The notes under the pieces were generated by a model, which was not told the DNA's origin, searched no databases, and worked only from the letters and a program-made list of their open reading frames with translations. A stretch of 64,000 nucleotides of DNA, from assembly GCF_003855095.1 (NCBI RefSeq), contig NZ_CP033972.1:2666001-2730000 (forward strand), read 5' to 3'. Shown here piece after piece: positions 26,418 to 34,403 of this stretch (the first letter of the stretch is position 1; every line of letters begins with the position of its first letter). Both the position numbers and the translations under genes were made by a program. This DNA comes from Gordonia insulae (GTDB lineage Bacteria; Actinomycetota; Actinomycetes; Mycobacteriales; Mycobacteriaceae).

Positions 26418-27569
26418 ATGCACGTACGAGACGCTGTCATCGTCGAGGCCGTCCGCACACCGATCGGTAAGCGCAACGGCTCGCTGAGCGGTATCCACGC
26501 GGTCGACCTGTCCGCGCTGGTCCTGAACGAGCTCATGTCGCGTACGGGTGTCGATCCCGCGATCGTCGACGACGTCATGTGGGGATGCGTGACTCAGCTC
26601 GGCGATCAGTCGAGCAATGTCGCACGATTCGCCACGCTGGCCGCCGGATGGCCCGAGAGCGTACCTGCGGTCACGATCAACCGCGCGTGCGGCTCGGGGC
26701 AGCAGGCCATCGAATCCGCCGCCCACGCCGTCATGTCGGGAAGATACGACATCGCCGTGGCCGGCGGCGTCGAGACCATGTCGCGGGTTCCGCTGGGTGC
26801 CGGCCGCGCCACCGGCTTCCCCTACGGACAGACGGTGCTCGACAGATACGACACCGACAAACTCGATCAGGGGATGGGCGCCGAGCTCATCGCGCAGAAG
26901 TGGGGCCTGTCCCGTTATGCGCTCGACGAGTTCGCCTCGCGCTCACACCAACTCGCGGCCGATGCCATCGATCGTGGTGCGTTCGACGCTCAGCTGGTGG
27001 GTGTCCATGTGGGCGAGGCGGATCTCGACGTGGACGAAGGTCTGCGGCGGGGCACCTCGCCCGAGAAGCTGGCCAAGCTGAAGCCGTCGTTCCAGGACGA
27101 CGGCGTGATCCACGCGGGCAACGCCTCACAGATCTCGGATGGCGCCTCGGCCGTGCTGATCACGACACCGGAGAAGGCCGCCGAACTCGGACTCACCCCG
27201 ATCGTGCGCCTGCACTCGGGGTCTGTGGTGGGCGCCGATCCGGTCATGATGCTGACGGCGCCGATTCCGGCGACCGAAAAGGTCCTCGCGCGAGCCGGTC
27301 TGCGTATCGACGACATCGGTGCGATCGAGATCAACGAGGCGTTCGCACCGGTGCCGCTCGCCTGGCAGATCGAGATCGGCGCAGATCCGGATCGGGTGAA
27401 TCCGCTCGGCGGCGCGATCGCCGTCGGCCATCCGCTCGGGGCCACGGGCGCCATCCTGACCACCAAGCTCGTCCATCACATGCGTGACCAGGGCATCAAG
27501 TACGGGCTGCAGACCATCTGTGAGGGTGGTGGCACCGCCAACGCGACGATCTACGAACTGGTCGAATGA
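26418..27569 (+). CDS. Acetyl-CoA acetyltransferase (degradative thiolase)
   Basis: A 383-residue thiolase II cleaving 3-oxoacyl-CoA with CoA. All three active-site elements are present: Cys91 in NRACGSGQQA, His338 in AVGHPLGATG and Cys368 in ICEGGGTANA. It closes the operon begun by the amidohydrolase. It is similar throughout to the thiolase at 57468 (shared starts EAVRTP(I/V)GKRNG and DGVIHAGNASQISDGASA), so the two are paralogues that probably act at different steps or chain lengths. Confidence 0.95.
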   Translation: MHVRDAVIVEAVRTPIGKRNGSLSGIHAVDLSALVLNELMSRTGVDPAIVDDVMWGCVTQLGDQSSNVARFATLAAGWPESVPAVTINRACGSGQQAIESAAHAVMSGRYDIAVAGGVETMSRVPLGAGRATGFPYGQTVLDRYDTDKLDQGMGAELIAQKWGLSRYALDEFASRSHQLAADAIDRGAFDAQLVGVHVGEADLDVDEGLRRGTSPEKLAKLKPSFQDDGVIHAGNASQISDGASAVLITTPEKAAELGLTPIVRLHSGSVVGADPVMMLTAPIPATEKVLARAGLRIDDIGAIEINEAFAPVPLAWQIEIGADPDRVNPLGGAIAVGHPLGATGAILTTKLVHHMRDQGIKYGLQTICEGGGTANATIYELVE

Positions 27570-27706
27570 TCCGGCGGACCGTCGCCCTCGGGGGTGCCGG
27601 CGGTGGAAACGCTGACCCGACAACGACCTTCGTCCCGGCGACCGCGCACGGTCACCGGGACGGAGTCGTTCATCAGTTCTTCTGACGCTGATCGGCCTGC
27701 GCGTGC

Positions 27707-28458
27707 CTACGCGCCCAGCATCTGCAGGCCACCGTCGACGGCCAGGAGTTGCCCCGTGATGAACTTCGCGGCATCGCTCGACAGGAACAGCAGCACGGGC
27801 CCCAGATCTTCGACGGGATCGCCGAGTTTGCCGCCGAGCGGAATCACCGACTTCAATTGCTGTTCGAGCTGTTGCACCCCTTCGGGGTCAGGTTGTCCCG
27901 CAGTCTGTCCGCGCCTCGGGTCTGGACAGCCGGTGCGATGGCGTTGACGGTGACGCCGTCGGCACCCCAGAGCCGGGCGGCCGATCGAGTCCAGGCATGC
28001 ACGGCAGCCTTCGCGGCAGAGTACGTGGCCGCGAACGGACTTCCGGTGACCCCTTCGGCCGAACCGAAGTTGACGATTTGCCCTCCCGACTCCTTCATCG
28101 ACGCATAAGCGGCCTGATTCGTGAAGACCGTGGAGGTGAAATTGGCATCCAGTACCGATCGGATGTCTTTGGCATCGAACTGGCCCGGCATGCCTGGCTG
28201 CCAGTTGCCGGCCGCGTTGATCAGCACATCGAGTCCACCGAACTCTGTAACCGCTTCGGCGACAGCTTCGTCCACAGACTGCTGATCGGTGACGTCGCAG
28301 CGGACCCAGGAGGCGCCCACCCGGGACTCGGGTTCGGTGTTGTGGAAGGTGCCGACCACGCGCGCGCCGGCGGCACTGAGCACGTGCACCGCGGCGGCCC
28401 CGATGCCGGTCGCGGCACCGGTCACCAACACGCGGCGGTTCTCGACAGACGGGCTCAT
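27707..28458 (-). pseudogene. SDR oxidoreductase with single-base frameshift near its C-terminus
   Basis: ATG 28458 has AGGAGG upstream. The first frame gives [39 protein letters not shown] (active-site Tyr/Lys) and [13 protein letters not shown], then goes off frame at DNLTP and stops at 27853. The next frame supplies [19 protein letters not shown], then [18 protein letters not shown], ending at 27707. One extra base in the GGGG run at 27884-27887 restores a normal 251-residue SDR. Only the last 60 or so residues are affected, but these include substrate-binding helices. As with the SDR at 19920, the lesion is in a G/C homopolymer, so a sequencing error is a real possibility. It is followed by convergent thiolase sequence. 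Confidence 0.8.
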
Positions 28459-28550
28459 GCAAACCTCCTGAAGGAGTGACTCCGTGGCAGCGGTTGCCGG
28501 GAACGGTGAGGTATCTGTTACTCGGATTACCCTTGGAGCCGTGCTAAGTT

Positions 28551-28568
28551 TACTTGGTTATCTATGTG
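28551..28568. promoter_or_regulatory. Operator-like site upstream of SDR gene
   Basis: TACTTGGTTATCTATGTG matches the complement of the 2266 palindrome at 13 of 18 positions. It lies 93 bp before the leftward start at 28458, in the gap behind the racemase gene. Confidence 0.45.
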
Positions 28569-28690
28569 AGAGTAACAGAACTGGGCGCCTACCCGGCCGA
28601 GTCCTCGGATCCGACCCGGCCGGTACGGCCGAAGCCCCGGAGTCGGTACGGCCGAAGCCCCAGAGGAGTGACATGCACCCTCCGAACGGA

Positions 28691-29761
28691 TCAGGAGTTG
28701 TGGCCACCTTGGCCATCGATCCACGAATAGAGCAGCTCGCGGGCCCCAACCGCGGCCGTGCGGTACCCGATCGGCACGCGCGGCGTCCAGCCTCCCCTGC
28801 CGTCTTCGATGAGGATTCCGCGCGCCCGGACCTGCGCGTTGTCCGGCGCCTCCGCGAGGCTCAGCACGGGGGTCAGGCAGGCGTCGGTGTGCGCGGCCAC
28901 GGCCTCCCATTCGTCACGGGTGCGGCTCGACACCGCGGCGGCGATCCGCTCGCGAAGTGCGGGCCAGGACGGCGGGTCTGCACGCCCGTCCGCGAGCTCC
29001 GGTTCCAGGCCGAGAACCTCCAACAGCACATCGAAGAACGGATCCTCCAGCGCGCCGACGGCGACGAACTTGCCATCGGCGCAGGGATACACGTCGTAGT
29101 ACGGCGCTCCGGTGTCGAGCCGATTCGTTCCGGCCTCATCCGACCAGCGGCCGGCCGAACGGTACTCCTGGAGCATCGAGGTCAGATACGTGGTGCCGTC
29201 GAGGATGCCCACATCGAGTACCGACCCCTCGCCCGTCCGATCGCGCTCGTACACGGCCGCCAGCACGGCGGTCACGAGATACATGGCACCGCCACCGAAG
29301 TCACCCAGAAGATTCGCCGGCGGTGTCGGCACACCCCCGCGACGGGACGCCGAATGCAAAGCGCCCGACAACGCGATGTAGTTGATGTCATGGCCGGCGG
29401 TACTCGCCAGCGGACCGGACTGACCCCATCCGGTCATGCGCGCGTACACCAGACGTTCGTTGCGGGCCATCACATCGGCCGGCCCGAGTCCGAGTCGCTC
29501 CATGACACCCGGGCGGAAGCCCTCGACCAGAACGTCGGCCGCGGCGATCGCGGTCCGGACCTCCTGCAGCGACTCCGCGTCCTTGAGGTCGACTTCCAGC
29601 GTGTTCCTGTTGCGCACCAGTGCGGGGAGTTGGGTCCCGGGCCGGCGCAGCGTCAGCACATCGGCACCGAGGTCGGCCAGCATCATGCAGCCGAACGGTG
29701 CCGGCCCCAACCCGAGGAACTCCACGACCCGAAGCCCGCTCAGCGGCGCTGGAGAATTCAT
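28691..29761 (-). CDS. Alpha-methylacyl-CoA racemase (CaiB/BaiF fold)
   Basis: A 356-residue enzyme interconverting 2R- and 2S-methyl-branched acyl-CoA esters. ATG 29761 is preferred (AAAGGA upstream). The racemase signature is clear: ARMTGWGQSGPLASTAGHD then INYIALSG, with His124, and NLLGDFGGGAM with Asp154. These correspond to the His126/Asp156 acid-base pair of the mycobacterial enzyme MCR. Such a racemase is needed when a methyl-branched side chain must be 2S for acyl-CoA dehydrogenase, which supports an isoprenoid or steroid-like side-chain substrate. It is divergent from an acyl-CoA dehydrogenase gene, and an inverted repeat lies between the two. Confidence 0.9.
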   Translation of the reverse strand: MNSPAPLSGLRVVEFLGLGPAPFGCMMLADLGADVLTLRRPGTQLPALVRNRNTLEVDLKDAESLQEVRTAIAAADVLVEGFRPGVMERLGLGPADVMARNERLVYARMTGWGQSGPLASTAGHDINYIALSGALHSASRRGGVPTPPANLLGDFGGGAMYLVTAVLAAVYERDRTGEGSVLDVGILDGTTYLTSMLQEYRSAGRWSDEAGTNRLDTGAPYYDVYPCADGKFVAVGALEDPFFDVLLEVLGLEPELADGRADPPSWPALRERIAAAVSSRTRDEWEAVAAHTDACLTPVLSLAEAPDNAQVRARGILIEDGRGGWTPRVPIGYRTAAVGARELLYSWIDGQGGHNS

Positions 29762-29773
29762 ACCCGTCATCCT

Positions 29774-29805
29774 TTGAATCGAATTGTCAGAAGGGTTTGA
29801 TTCAA
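29774..29805. promoter_or_regulatory. Inverted repeat in divergent racemase / acyl-CoA dehydrogenase promoter
   Basis: TTGAATC and GATTCAA are perfect 7-bp inverted arms separated by 18 bases. This differs from the TAGTTAACTA-type motif, so a second regulator may act here. It could also be chance. Confidence 0.3.
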
Positions 29806-29874
29806 GCCAGAGACAATCGGAAAACACAAGCCGGAGTTCCACCCTCCGGCATTCATCGAATCAGGAGAAGCCAA

Positions 29875-31035
29875 GTGCCTCAACCATTCTACGAGGACGA
29901 TCACGAACACTTCCGCGATGTGGTCCGAGAATTCGTGAAACGAGAAGTCGTTCCGAATCTCGACCGGTGGGAAGAGGATCGCGAAACCGGCCGCGATGTC
30001 TGGAAGGCCGCCGGAGCGCACGGCGTCCTCGGCATCAGGATTGCCGAGGAGCTCGGCGGCGGCGGTATGAAGGACTACCGGTTCCGTTGCGTCGTACAGG
30101 AAGAACTCGCCGCGGTGGGCGCCGCATCGCTCGCATCCGGATTCTCGATCAACGAGGACATCGTCGCGTCGTATCTGACCACATTCGGGACCGACGAACA
30201 GCAGCGCCAATGGCTGCCCGGCATGGCCGACGGAACCGTCGTCGCGTCGATCGCCATGTCCGAACCCGCCGCCGGTAGCGATCTGCGCGGCATGAAGACC
30301 ACCGCTGTGCGCGACGGCGACGAGTGGGTCATCACCGGCGCCAAGACATTCATCACCAGTGGATTCTCCTCGGATGTGGTTCTCGCGGCCGCCCGCACCG
30401 GCGAACACGAGGGCCGCCCCCGCTTGTCCTTGATCCTCGTCCCGACCACCACACCGGGATTCAGCCGTGGACGCAAACTCCGCAAACTCGGACTGCATGC
30501 GCAGGACACCGCGGAGATCGCGTTCAACGACGTCCGTGTACCGGTCACGAATCTGGTCGGCGAGGAAGGTCGGGGCTTTCATCACCTGACCGCGCAGCTT
30601 CCGCTCGAACGGCTCTCCATCGCCTGGCGCGCACTGTGCGCCGCCGAGGCTGCCCTGGAATGGACGGTCAAGTACACCAGTGAGCGAAAAGCGTTCGGCG
30701 AGCGGATCATCGATTTCCAGAACACCCGGTTCCGCCTCGCCGAGATGACGACAGAGGTCGATATCACGCGGACGTTCCTCGAGCAGTCCATTCACGCCTA
30801 CAACGACGGCACGTTCGATGTCACGCGCGGAGCGAAGGCGAAGTGGTGGACGACCGAACTGCAGAACCGAATCGTGAACGGCTGCCTTCAATTGCACGGC
30901 GGATACGGGTACATGGACGAGTACCCGATCTCCCGTGCCTATGCTGATGCGCGCGTGCAGACGATCGTCGGTGGGACGACCGAGATCATGAAGGAGATCA
31001 TCGGCCGCGACATCGCCGGCCGATTCCCCGGATAG
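29875..31035 (+). CDS. Acyl-CoA dehydrogenase (long-chain/isovaleryl-type)
   Basis: FAD enzyme introducing the alpha-beta double bond into an acyl-CoA, 386 aa from GTG 29875 (AGGAG seven bases upstream). FAD-binding and family segments are SIAMSEPAAGSDLRGMKTTA, WVITGAKTFITSG, ERKAFGERIIDFQNTRFRLA and CLQLHGGYGYMDEYPISRAY. The YEGT catalytic Glu of short/medium-chain enzymes is Gly here (IVGGTTEI), so the base is probably the Glu on the preceding helix (ALCAAEAALEW), as in long-chain and isovaleryl types. It forms an operon with a 3-hydroxyacyl-CoA dehydrogenase-like SDR and a crotonase, together three steps of a beta-oxidation turn. Confidence 0.92.
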   Translation: MPQPFYEDDHEHFRDVVREFVKREVVPNLDRWEEDRETGRDVWKAAGAHGVLGIRIAEELGGGGMKDYRFRCVVQEELAAVGAASLASGFSINEDIVASYLTTFGTDEQQRQWLPGMADGTVVASIAMSEPAAGSDLRGMKTTAVRDGDEWVITGAKTFITSGFSSDVVLAAARTGEHEGRPRLSLILVPTTTPGFSRGRKLRKLGLHAQDTAEIAFNDVRVPVTNLVGEEGRGFHHLTAQLPLERLSIAWRALCAAEAALEWTVKYTSERKAFGERIIDFQNTRFRLAEMTTEVDITRTFLEQSIHAYNDGTFDVTRGAKAKWWTTELQNRIVNGCLQLHGGYGYMDEYPISRAYADARVQTIVGGTTEIMKEIIGRDIAGRFPG

Positions 31036-31084
31036 CAGCCACACCCGAGTTCCCTCCCACCTCGACAAACAGAAAGACCGACTC

Positions 31085-31852
31085 ATGCAACTCAAAGACA
31101 ACACATTCTTCGTGACCGGAGGCGCGTCCGGTCTCGGCGAGGCGACGGCTTCCGCGCTCGTCGGTGCGGGCGCGCGCGTCGTCATCGCCGACCTCGCTGC
31201 CTCCGATGGCGCGGCCACCGCCGAGCGCCTCGGCGACGCCGCCGTCTTCGCCCCGGTCGACATCACCGACGCGGACTCGCTGGGACCCGCCCTCGATGCG
31301 GCCGAGAAGTTCGGTCCGCTACGCGGGGTCGTCCATTGCGCGGGCCGCGGCGGCGATCGTCTTCGTATCCTCACCAAGGAAGGCGAACCGAACGATCTCG
31401 ACAGCTTCCGCAATATCATCGAGATCAACCTCATCGGTACCTACAACGTGCTGCGCACCGCGGCGGCGCGGATGGCGCGCAACGAGGTGATCGACGGTGA
31501 ACGCGGCTCCATCGTGCTGACGGCCTCGGTCGCGGCGTTCGACGGCCAGATCGGGCAAACCGCGTACACCGCGTCGAAGGCCGCCGTGCACGGCATCACC
31601 CTGGTCGCTGCGCGTGACCTCGCCAGTCAGGGGATCCGGGTCAACACGATCGCCCCCGGTACGTTCGACACCCCGATGCTTGCCCGGTTGCGCGACGACA
31701 TCCGCGAAGGTCTGGCCGCCGGCGTCCCGTTCCCGAAGCGTCTCGGTCGCGCCGAGGACTACGCCGGGATGGCACTCGCGCTGCTGGAGAACGGTTACAC
31801 CAACGGCGAGACCATTCGGGTGGACGGCGCGATCCGGATGCCTCCGCGATGA
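31085..31852 (+). CDS. 3-hydroxyacyl-CoA dehydrogenase type II-like SDR
   Basis: A 255-residue SDR of the HSD17B10/HADH2 group, probably oxidising a 3-hydroxyacyl-CoA with NAD. It has the TGGASGLG cofactor loop, HCAGRGGD, the catalytic Ser in LTASVAAFDGQIGQ and Tyr-x3-Lys in AYTASKAAVHG, and the family ending APGTFDTPML. It is closely related to the SDR at 40691 (same GRGG insert, same NGETIR(V/I)DGAIRM terminus), so the window has two copies. Its stop overlaps the crotonase start (ATGA), implying coupled translation. Confidence 0.92.
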   Translation: MQLKDNTFFVTGGASGLGEATASALVGAGARVVIADLAASDGAATAERLGDAAVFAPVDITDADSLGPALDAAEKFGPLRGVVHCAGRGGDRLRILTKEGEPNDLDSFRNIIEINLIGTYNVLRTAAARMARNEVIDGERGSIVLTASVAAFDGQIGQTAYTASKAAVHGITLVAARDLASQGIRVNTIAPGTFDTPMLARLRDDIREGLAAGVPFPKRLGRAEDYAGMALALLENGYTNGETIRVDGAIRMPPR

Positions 31853-32625
31853 GCGCCTCGACCGAACCGGAGGTTCTTGTCGAGGCCGACGCCGGAATCC
31901 TCACGATCACCATCAACCGGCCGCAGCAGCGCAACGCCATGTCGCTCTCGGCAGCGACTGCCATCGCCGAGGCGCTGACCCGACTCGACGACGACCCCGA
32001 ACTCTCGGTCGCGATCCTCACCGGAAGCGGCGGAACATTCTGCGCCGGTATGGATCTGAAGCGTTTCCGACTGGGCGAACGCCCCGTCGTTGCGGGTCGT
32101 GGATTCGGCGGCCTCGTCGAGGCCCCGCCCGCCAAGCCACTGATCGCCGCTGTCGAGGGCTGGGCGCTGGGTGGCGGATTCGAGATGGTTCTGGCCTGCG
32201 ACCTCGTGGTGGCCGGCGCCGGCGCGAAGTTCGGACTGCCGGAGGTCAAGCGGGGTCTGGCGGCCCGTGCCGGCGGCATCTTCCGGGCGCCGCGGGTTCT
32301 TCCCCGCGCTGTCGCATTGGAGATGCTGCTCACCGGCGAACCGATCAGCGCCCGGGACGCACACACGCACGGTCTGATCAATCGCGTCGTCGACGACGGC
32401 AGTGCGATCGCGGTGGCTCGCACCTTGGCCGCATCGATCAGCTCGAACGCGCCGCTGGCGGTCCGCGCCAGCAAAGCGCTGGCCCTCGCCGCACGAACCT
32501 GGACCGACGAAGAGTCGTTCGAGCGCCAGCCTGCCTACACCGACCCCGTGTTCGCCTCGGCCGACGCTGCCGAAGGCGCAGCGGCCTTCGCGGAACGTCG
32601 CGCGCCGCGCTGGCAAGGAGCCTGA
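31849..32625 (+). CDS. Enoyl-CoA hydratase (crotonase)
   Basis: A 258-residue hydratase adding water across an enoyl-CoA. Both catalytic glutamates are present: the first in LGGGFEMVLACD and the second in FGLPEVKRGLAARAGG. Oxyanion-hole segments are RNAMSLS and GTFCAGMDLKRF. It overlaps the upstream SDR by four bases and ends just before a strong terminator. Its central region is very like that of the crotonase at 56627 (FGLPEVKRGL, then AGG(I/V)FR, E(M)LxTG(E/D)PISA), indicating another paralogue pair. Confidence 0.92.
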   Translation: MSASTEPEVLVEADAGILTITINRPQQRNAMSLSAATAIAEALTRLDDDPELSVAILTGSGGTFCAGMDLKRFRLGERPVVAGRGFGGLVEAPPAKPLIAAVEGWALGGGFEMVLACDLVVAGAGAKFGLPEVKRGLAARAGGIFRAPRVLPRAVALEMLLTGEPISARDAHTHGLINRVVDDGSAIAVARTLAASISSNAPLAVRASKALALAARTWTDEESFERQPAYTDPVFASADAAEGAAAFAERRAPRWQGA

Positions 32626-32630
32626 CGCGA

Positions 32631-32668
32631 CGATGGGGCGCAGACGGTGATCCGTCTGCGCCCCATCG
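32631..32668. terminator. Bidirectional terminator
   Basis: A 17-bp perfect stem, GATGGGGCGCAGACGG with its complement around a TGAT loop, between converging genes. A CTTT follows on the plus strand. Confidence 0.82.
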
Positions 32669-32680
32669 CCTTTCGCACGC

Positions 32681-33655
32681 TCAGCGAGTGGTGTCGATGA
32701 CCACCTTGCCCGTGGTCTGACGTTCCGCGACGCGCGCCAGCGCCTTTGGAGCCTCGTCGAGCGCATGGATTTCCGAGACGTGCGGCGTCATGCCCTGCGC
32801 GACGAGGCGTGCGATCTCCCGACGCCCTCGTTCCACCGCCTCCGGCAGGTGCTGCGCGAGCGTCCTGATCTCGAACCCTCGAAGGACCGCACCTTTGAGG
32901 AGGATCAGGTTCAGCGGGATGCGTGGAATGTCGCCCTGCGCGAATCCCAGCACCACGAACCGCCCTCCCCACCTGATCGCGCGCAGCGCCTGCTCCGAGT
33001 AGGCACCACCAACCGGATCGATCACCACATCGGCACCGCCACCGGTGATCTCCTTGATCCGTTCCTTGAGGTTCTCTTCTCCGTAGACGATGGCCTCGGC
33101 CGCGCCGAGGTCACGACACTCCTGTGCCCGATCCGGCGTGGACACCGCCGCGATCACGCGCGCGCCGAGGCGGGTGGCGACGTCGATACACGCGGTGCCC
33201 ACGCCGCCGGCCGCACCCAGGACCACGACCCAGTCGCCCGCCCGTACGTCGCCGAAGGTCGTCAGCGAGTGGTAGGCGGTCCGGTAGGTGACGTTGAACG
33301 CCGCCGCATGGACCAGGTCCAGGCCCTCGGGCACCGGCGACAACGCGGTCGCCGGCACCGCGATCTTCTCGGCGAACGCACCGCCGAACGCGGTGCCCAT
33401 CACCGCGTCGCCAACCACCAGACCATCGACATCGGCCCCTGCCCCCAGCACTCTGCCGGCGAATTCGCTGCCCGCCGTGAACGGTGTCGGGACGCTCACC
33501 TGATACTTGTCGGCTGCGATCAGGACGTCAGGGTAGTTCACCGAGGCCGCCTCGATCCCGACGAGGACCTCACCGGGACCGGCGACGGGATCGGGTATGT
33601 CGCGGACGACCAGCAGGTCGGGATCGCCGTGGGTCTCGCATCGTACTGCTCTCAT
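32681..33655 (-). CDS. Zinc-free NADPH:quinone oxidoreductase / enoyl reductase-like MDR
   Basis: A 324-residue medium-chain dehydrogenase/reductase of the quinone-oxidoreductase group. It has the NADP-binding VVLGAAGGVGTACIDVA, AAVSTPDRAQECRDLGA and GGADVVIDPVGGAYSEQ; the structural and catalytic zinc ligands of alcohol dehydrogenases are missing. Members reduce quinones, enones or enoyl-CoA. It is the last gene of the leftward operon that begins with DoxX and starts 4 bp after the preceding SDR stop. A possible job is to reduce a conjugated double bond in an intermediate. Confidence 0.9.
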   Translation of the reverse strand: MRAVRCETHGDPDLLVVRDIPDPVAGPGEVLVGIEAASVNYPDVLIAADKYQVSVPTPFTAGSEFAGRVLGAGADVDGLVVGDAVMGTAFGGAFAEKIAVPATALSPVPEGLDLVHAAAFNVTYRTAYHSLTTFGDVRAGDWVVVLGAAGGVGTACIDVATRLGARVIAAVSTPDRAQECRDLGAAEAIVYGEENLKERIKEITGGGADVVIDPVGGAYSEQALRAIRWGGRFVVLGFAQGDIPRIPLNLILLKGAVLRGFEIRTLAQHLPEAVERGRREIARLVAQGMTPHVSEIHALDEAPKALARVAERQTTGKVVIDTTR

Positions 33656-33659
33656 CAGC

Positions 33660-34403
33660 TCAGTACAGTCCGCCGTCGACGCGGATCAGCGACGCCGTGG
33701 TGTAGCTCGACGCCGGGCTGGCCAGGTACAGCGCTGTCGAGACGATCTCCTCGGGCCGGCCCGGTCTCCCGATCGCGCTCTGCGTGGTCTCCCGCTTCTC
33801 CGGGGCCCACGCCTTGGAGATGTCGGTCAGGAACGGGCCCGCCGAGATGGTGTTCACGCGGACGGTGGGACCGTATTCACGGGAGAACGCGCCGGCCACC
33901 GCGTTGAGGGCCGCCTTGGCACCCGAGTACGGACCGAATCGGGGTTGCGGGAACAGTGCACCCGACGACGACACGTTGATGATCGAGCCGCCCTCACCGG
34001 CCGCCATGCGTTCACCGACCAACGACGTCAAGCGGAACGGCCCTTTGAAATTGACGCCGATGACCTTGTCGAACAGCTCTTCGCTGGTTTCGGCCGACGA
34101 TGGCGCAACCGGCGACATACCCGCGTTGTTCACCAGGACGTCGACCTTGCCGAACACCTCGTATGCCTTCTCGACGAGCGCGTCGATCTCGTCCCACTTA
34201 CCGATGTGACAGCTCACCGGGAGCGCTTTGCGGCCGAGTGCCTCGACCTCGCGAGCCACGTCCTCGCAGGCCTCGGCCTTGCGGCTGGTGATGACGACGT
34301 CGGCACCGGCCTCGGCAAACGCCAACACCATCTCGCGGCCGAGGCCACGGCTACCACCGGTGACGAGTGCAACTTTTCCGGACAGATCAAAATGATTGGT
34401 CAT
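33660..34403 (-). CDS. SDR family oxidoreductase (3-oxoacyl reductase-like)
   Basis: A 247-residue classical SDR. ATG 34403 overlaps the stop of the acyl-CoA dehydrogenase by four bases; the long frame reaching 35204 is not coding. Motifs: VALVTGGSRGLG, NNAGMSPVAPS, the catalytic Ser in NVSSSGAL, Tyr-x3-Lys in YSGAKAALNA and ISAGPFLTDIS. It probably interconverts a hydroxy group and a ketone on a CoA ester or ring. Operon order is kinase, TetR, acyl-CoA dehydrogenase, this SDR, quinone oxidoreductase. Confidence 0.9.
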   Translation of the reverse strand: MTNHFDLSGKVALVTGGSRGLGREMVLAFAEAGADVVITSRKAEACEDVAREVEALGRKALPVSCHIGKWDEIDALVEKAYEVFGKVDVLVNNAGMSPVAPSSAETSEELFDKVIGVNFKGPFRLTSLVGERMAAGEGGSIINVSSSGALFPQPRFGPYSGAKAALNAVAGAFSREYGPTVRVNTISAGPFLTDISKAWAPEKRETTQSAIGRPGRPEEIVSTALYLASPASSYTTASLIRVDGGLY

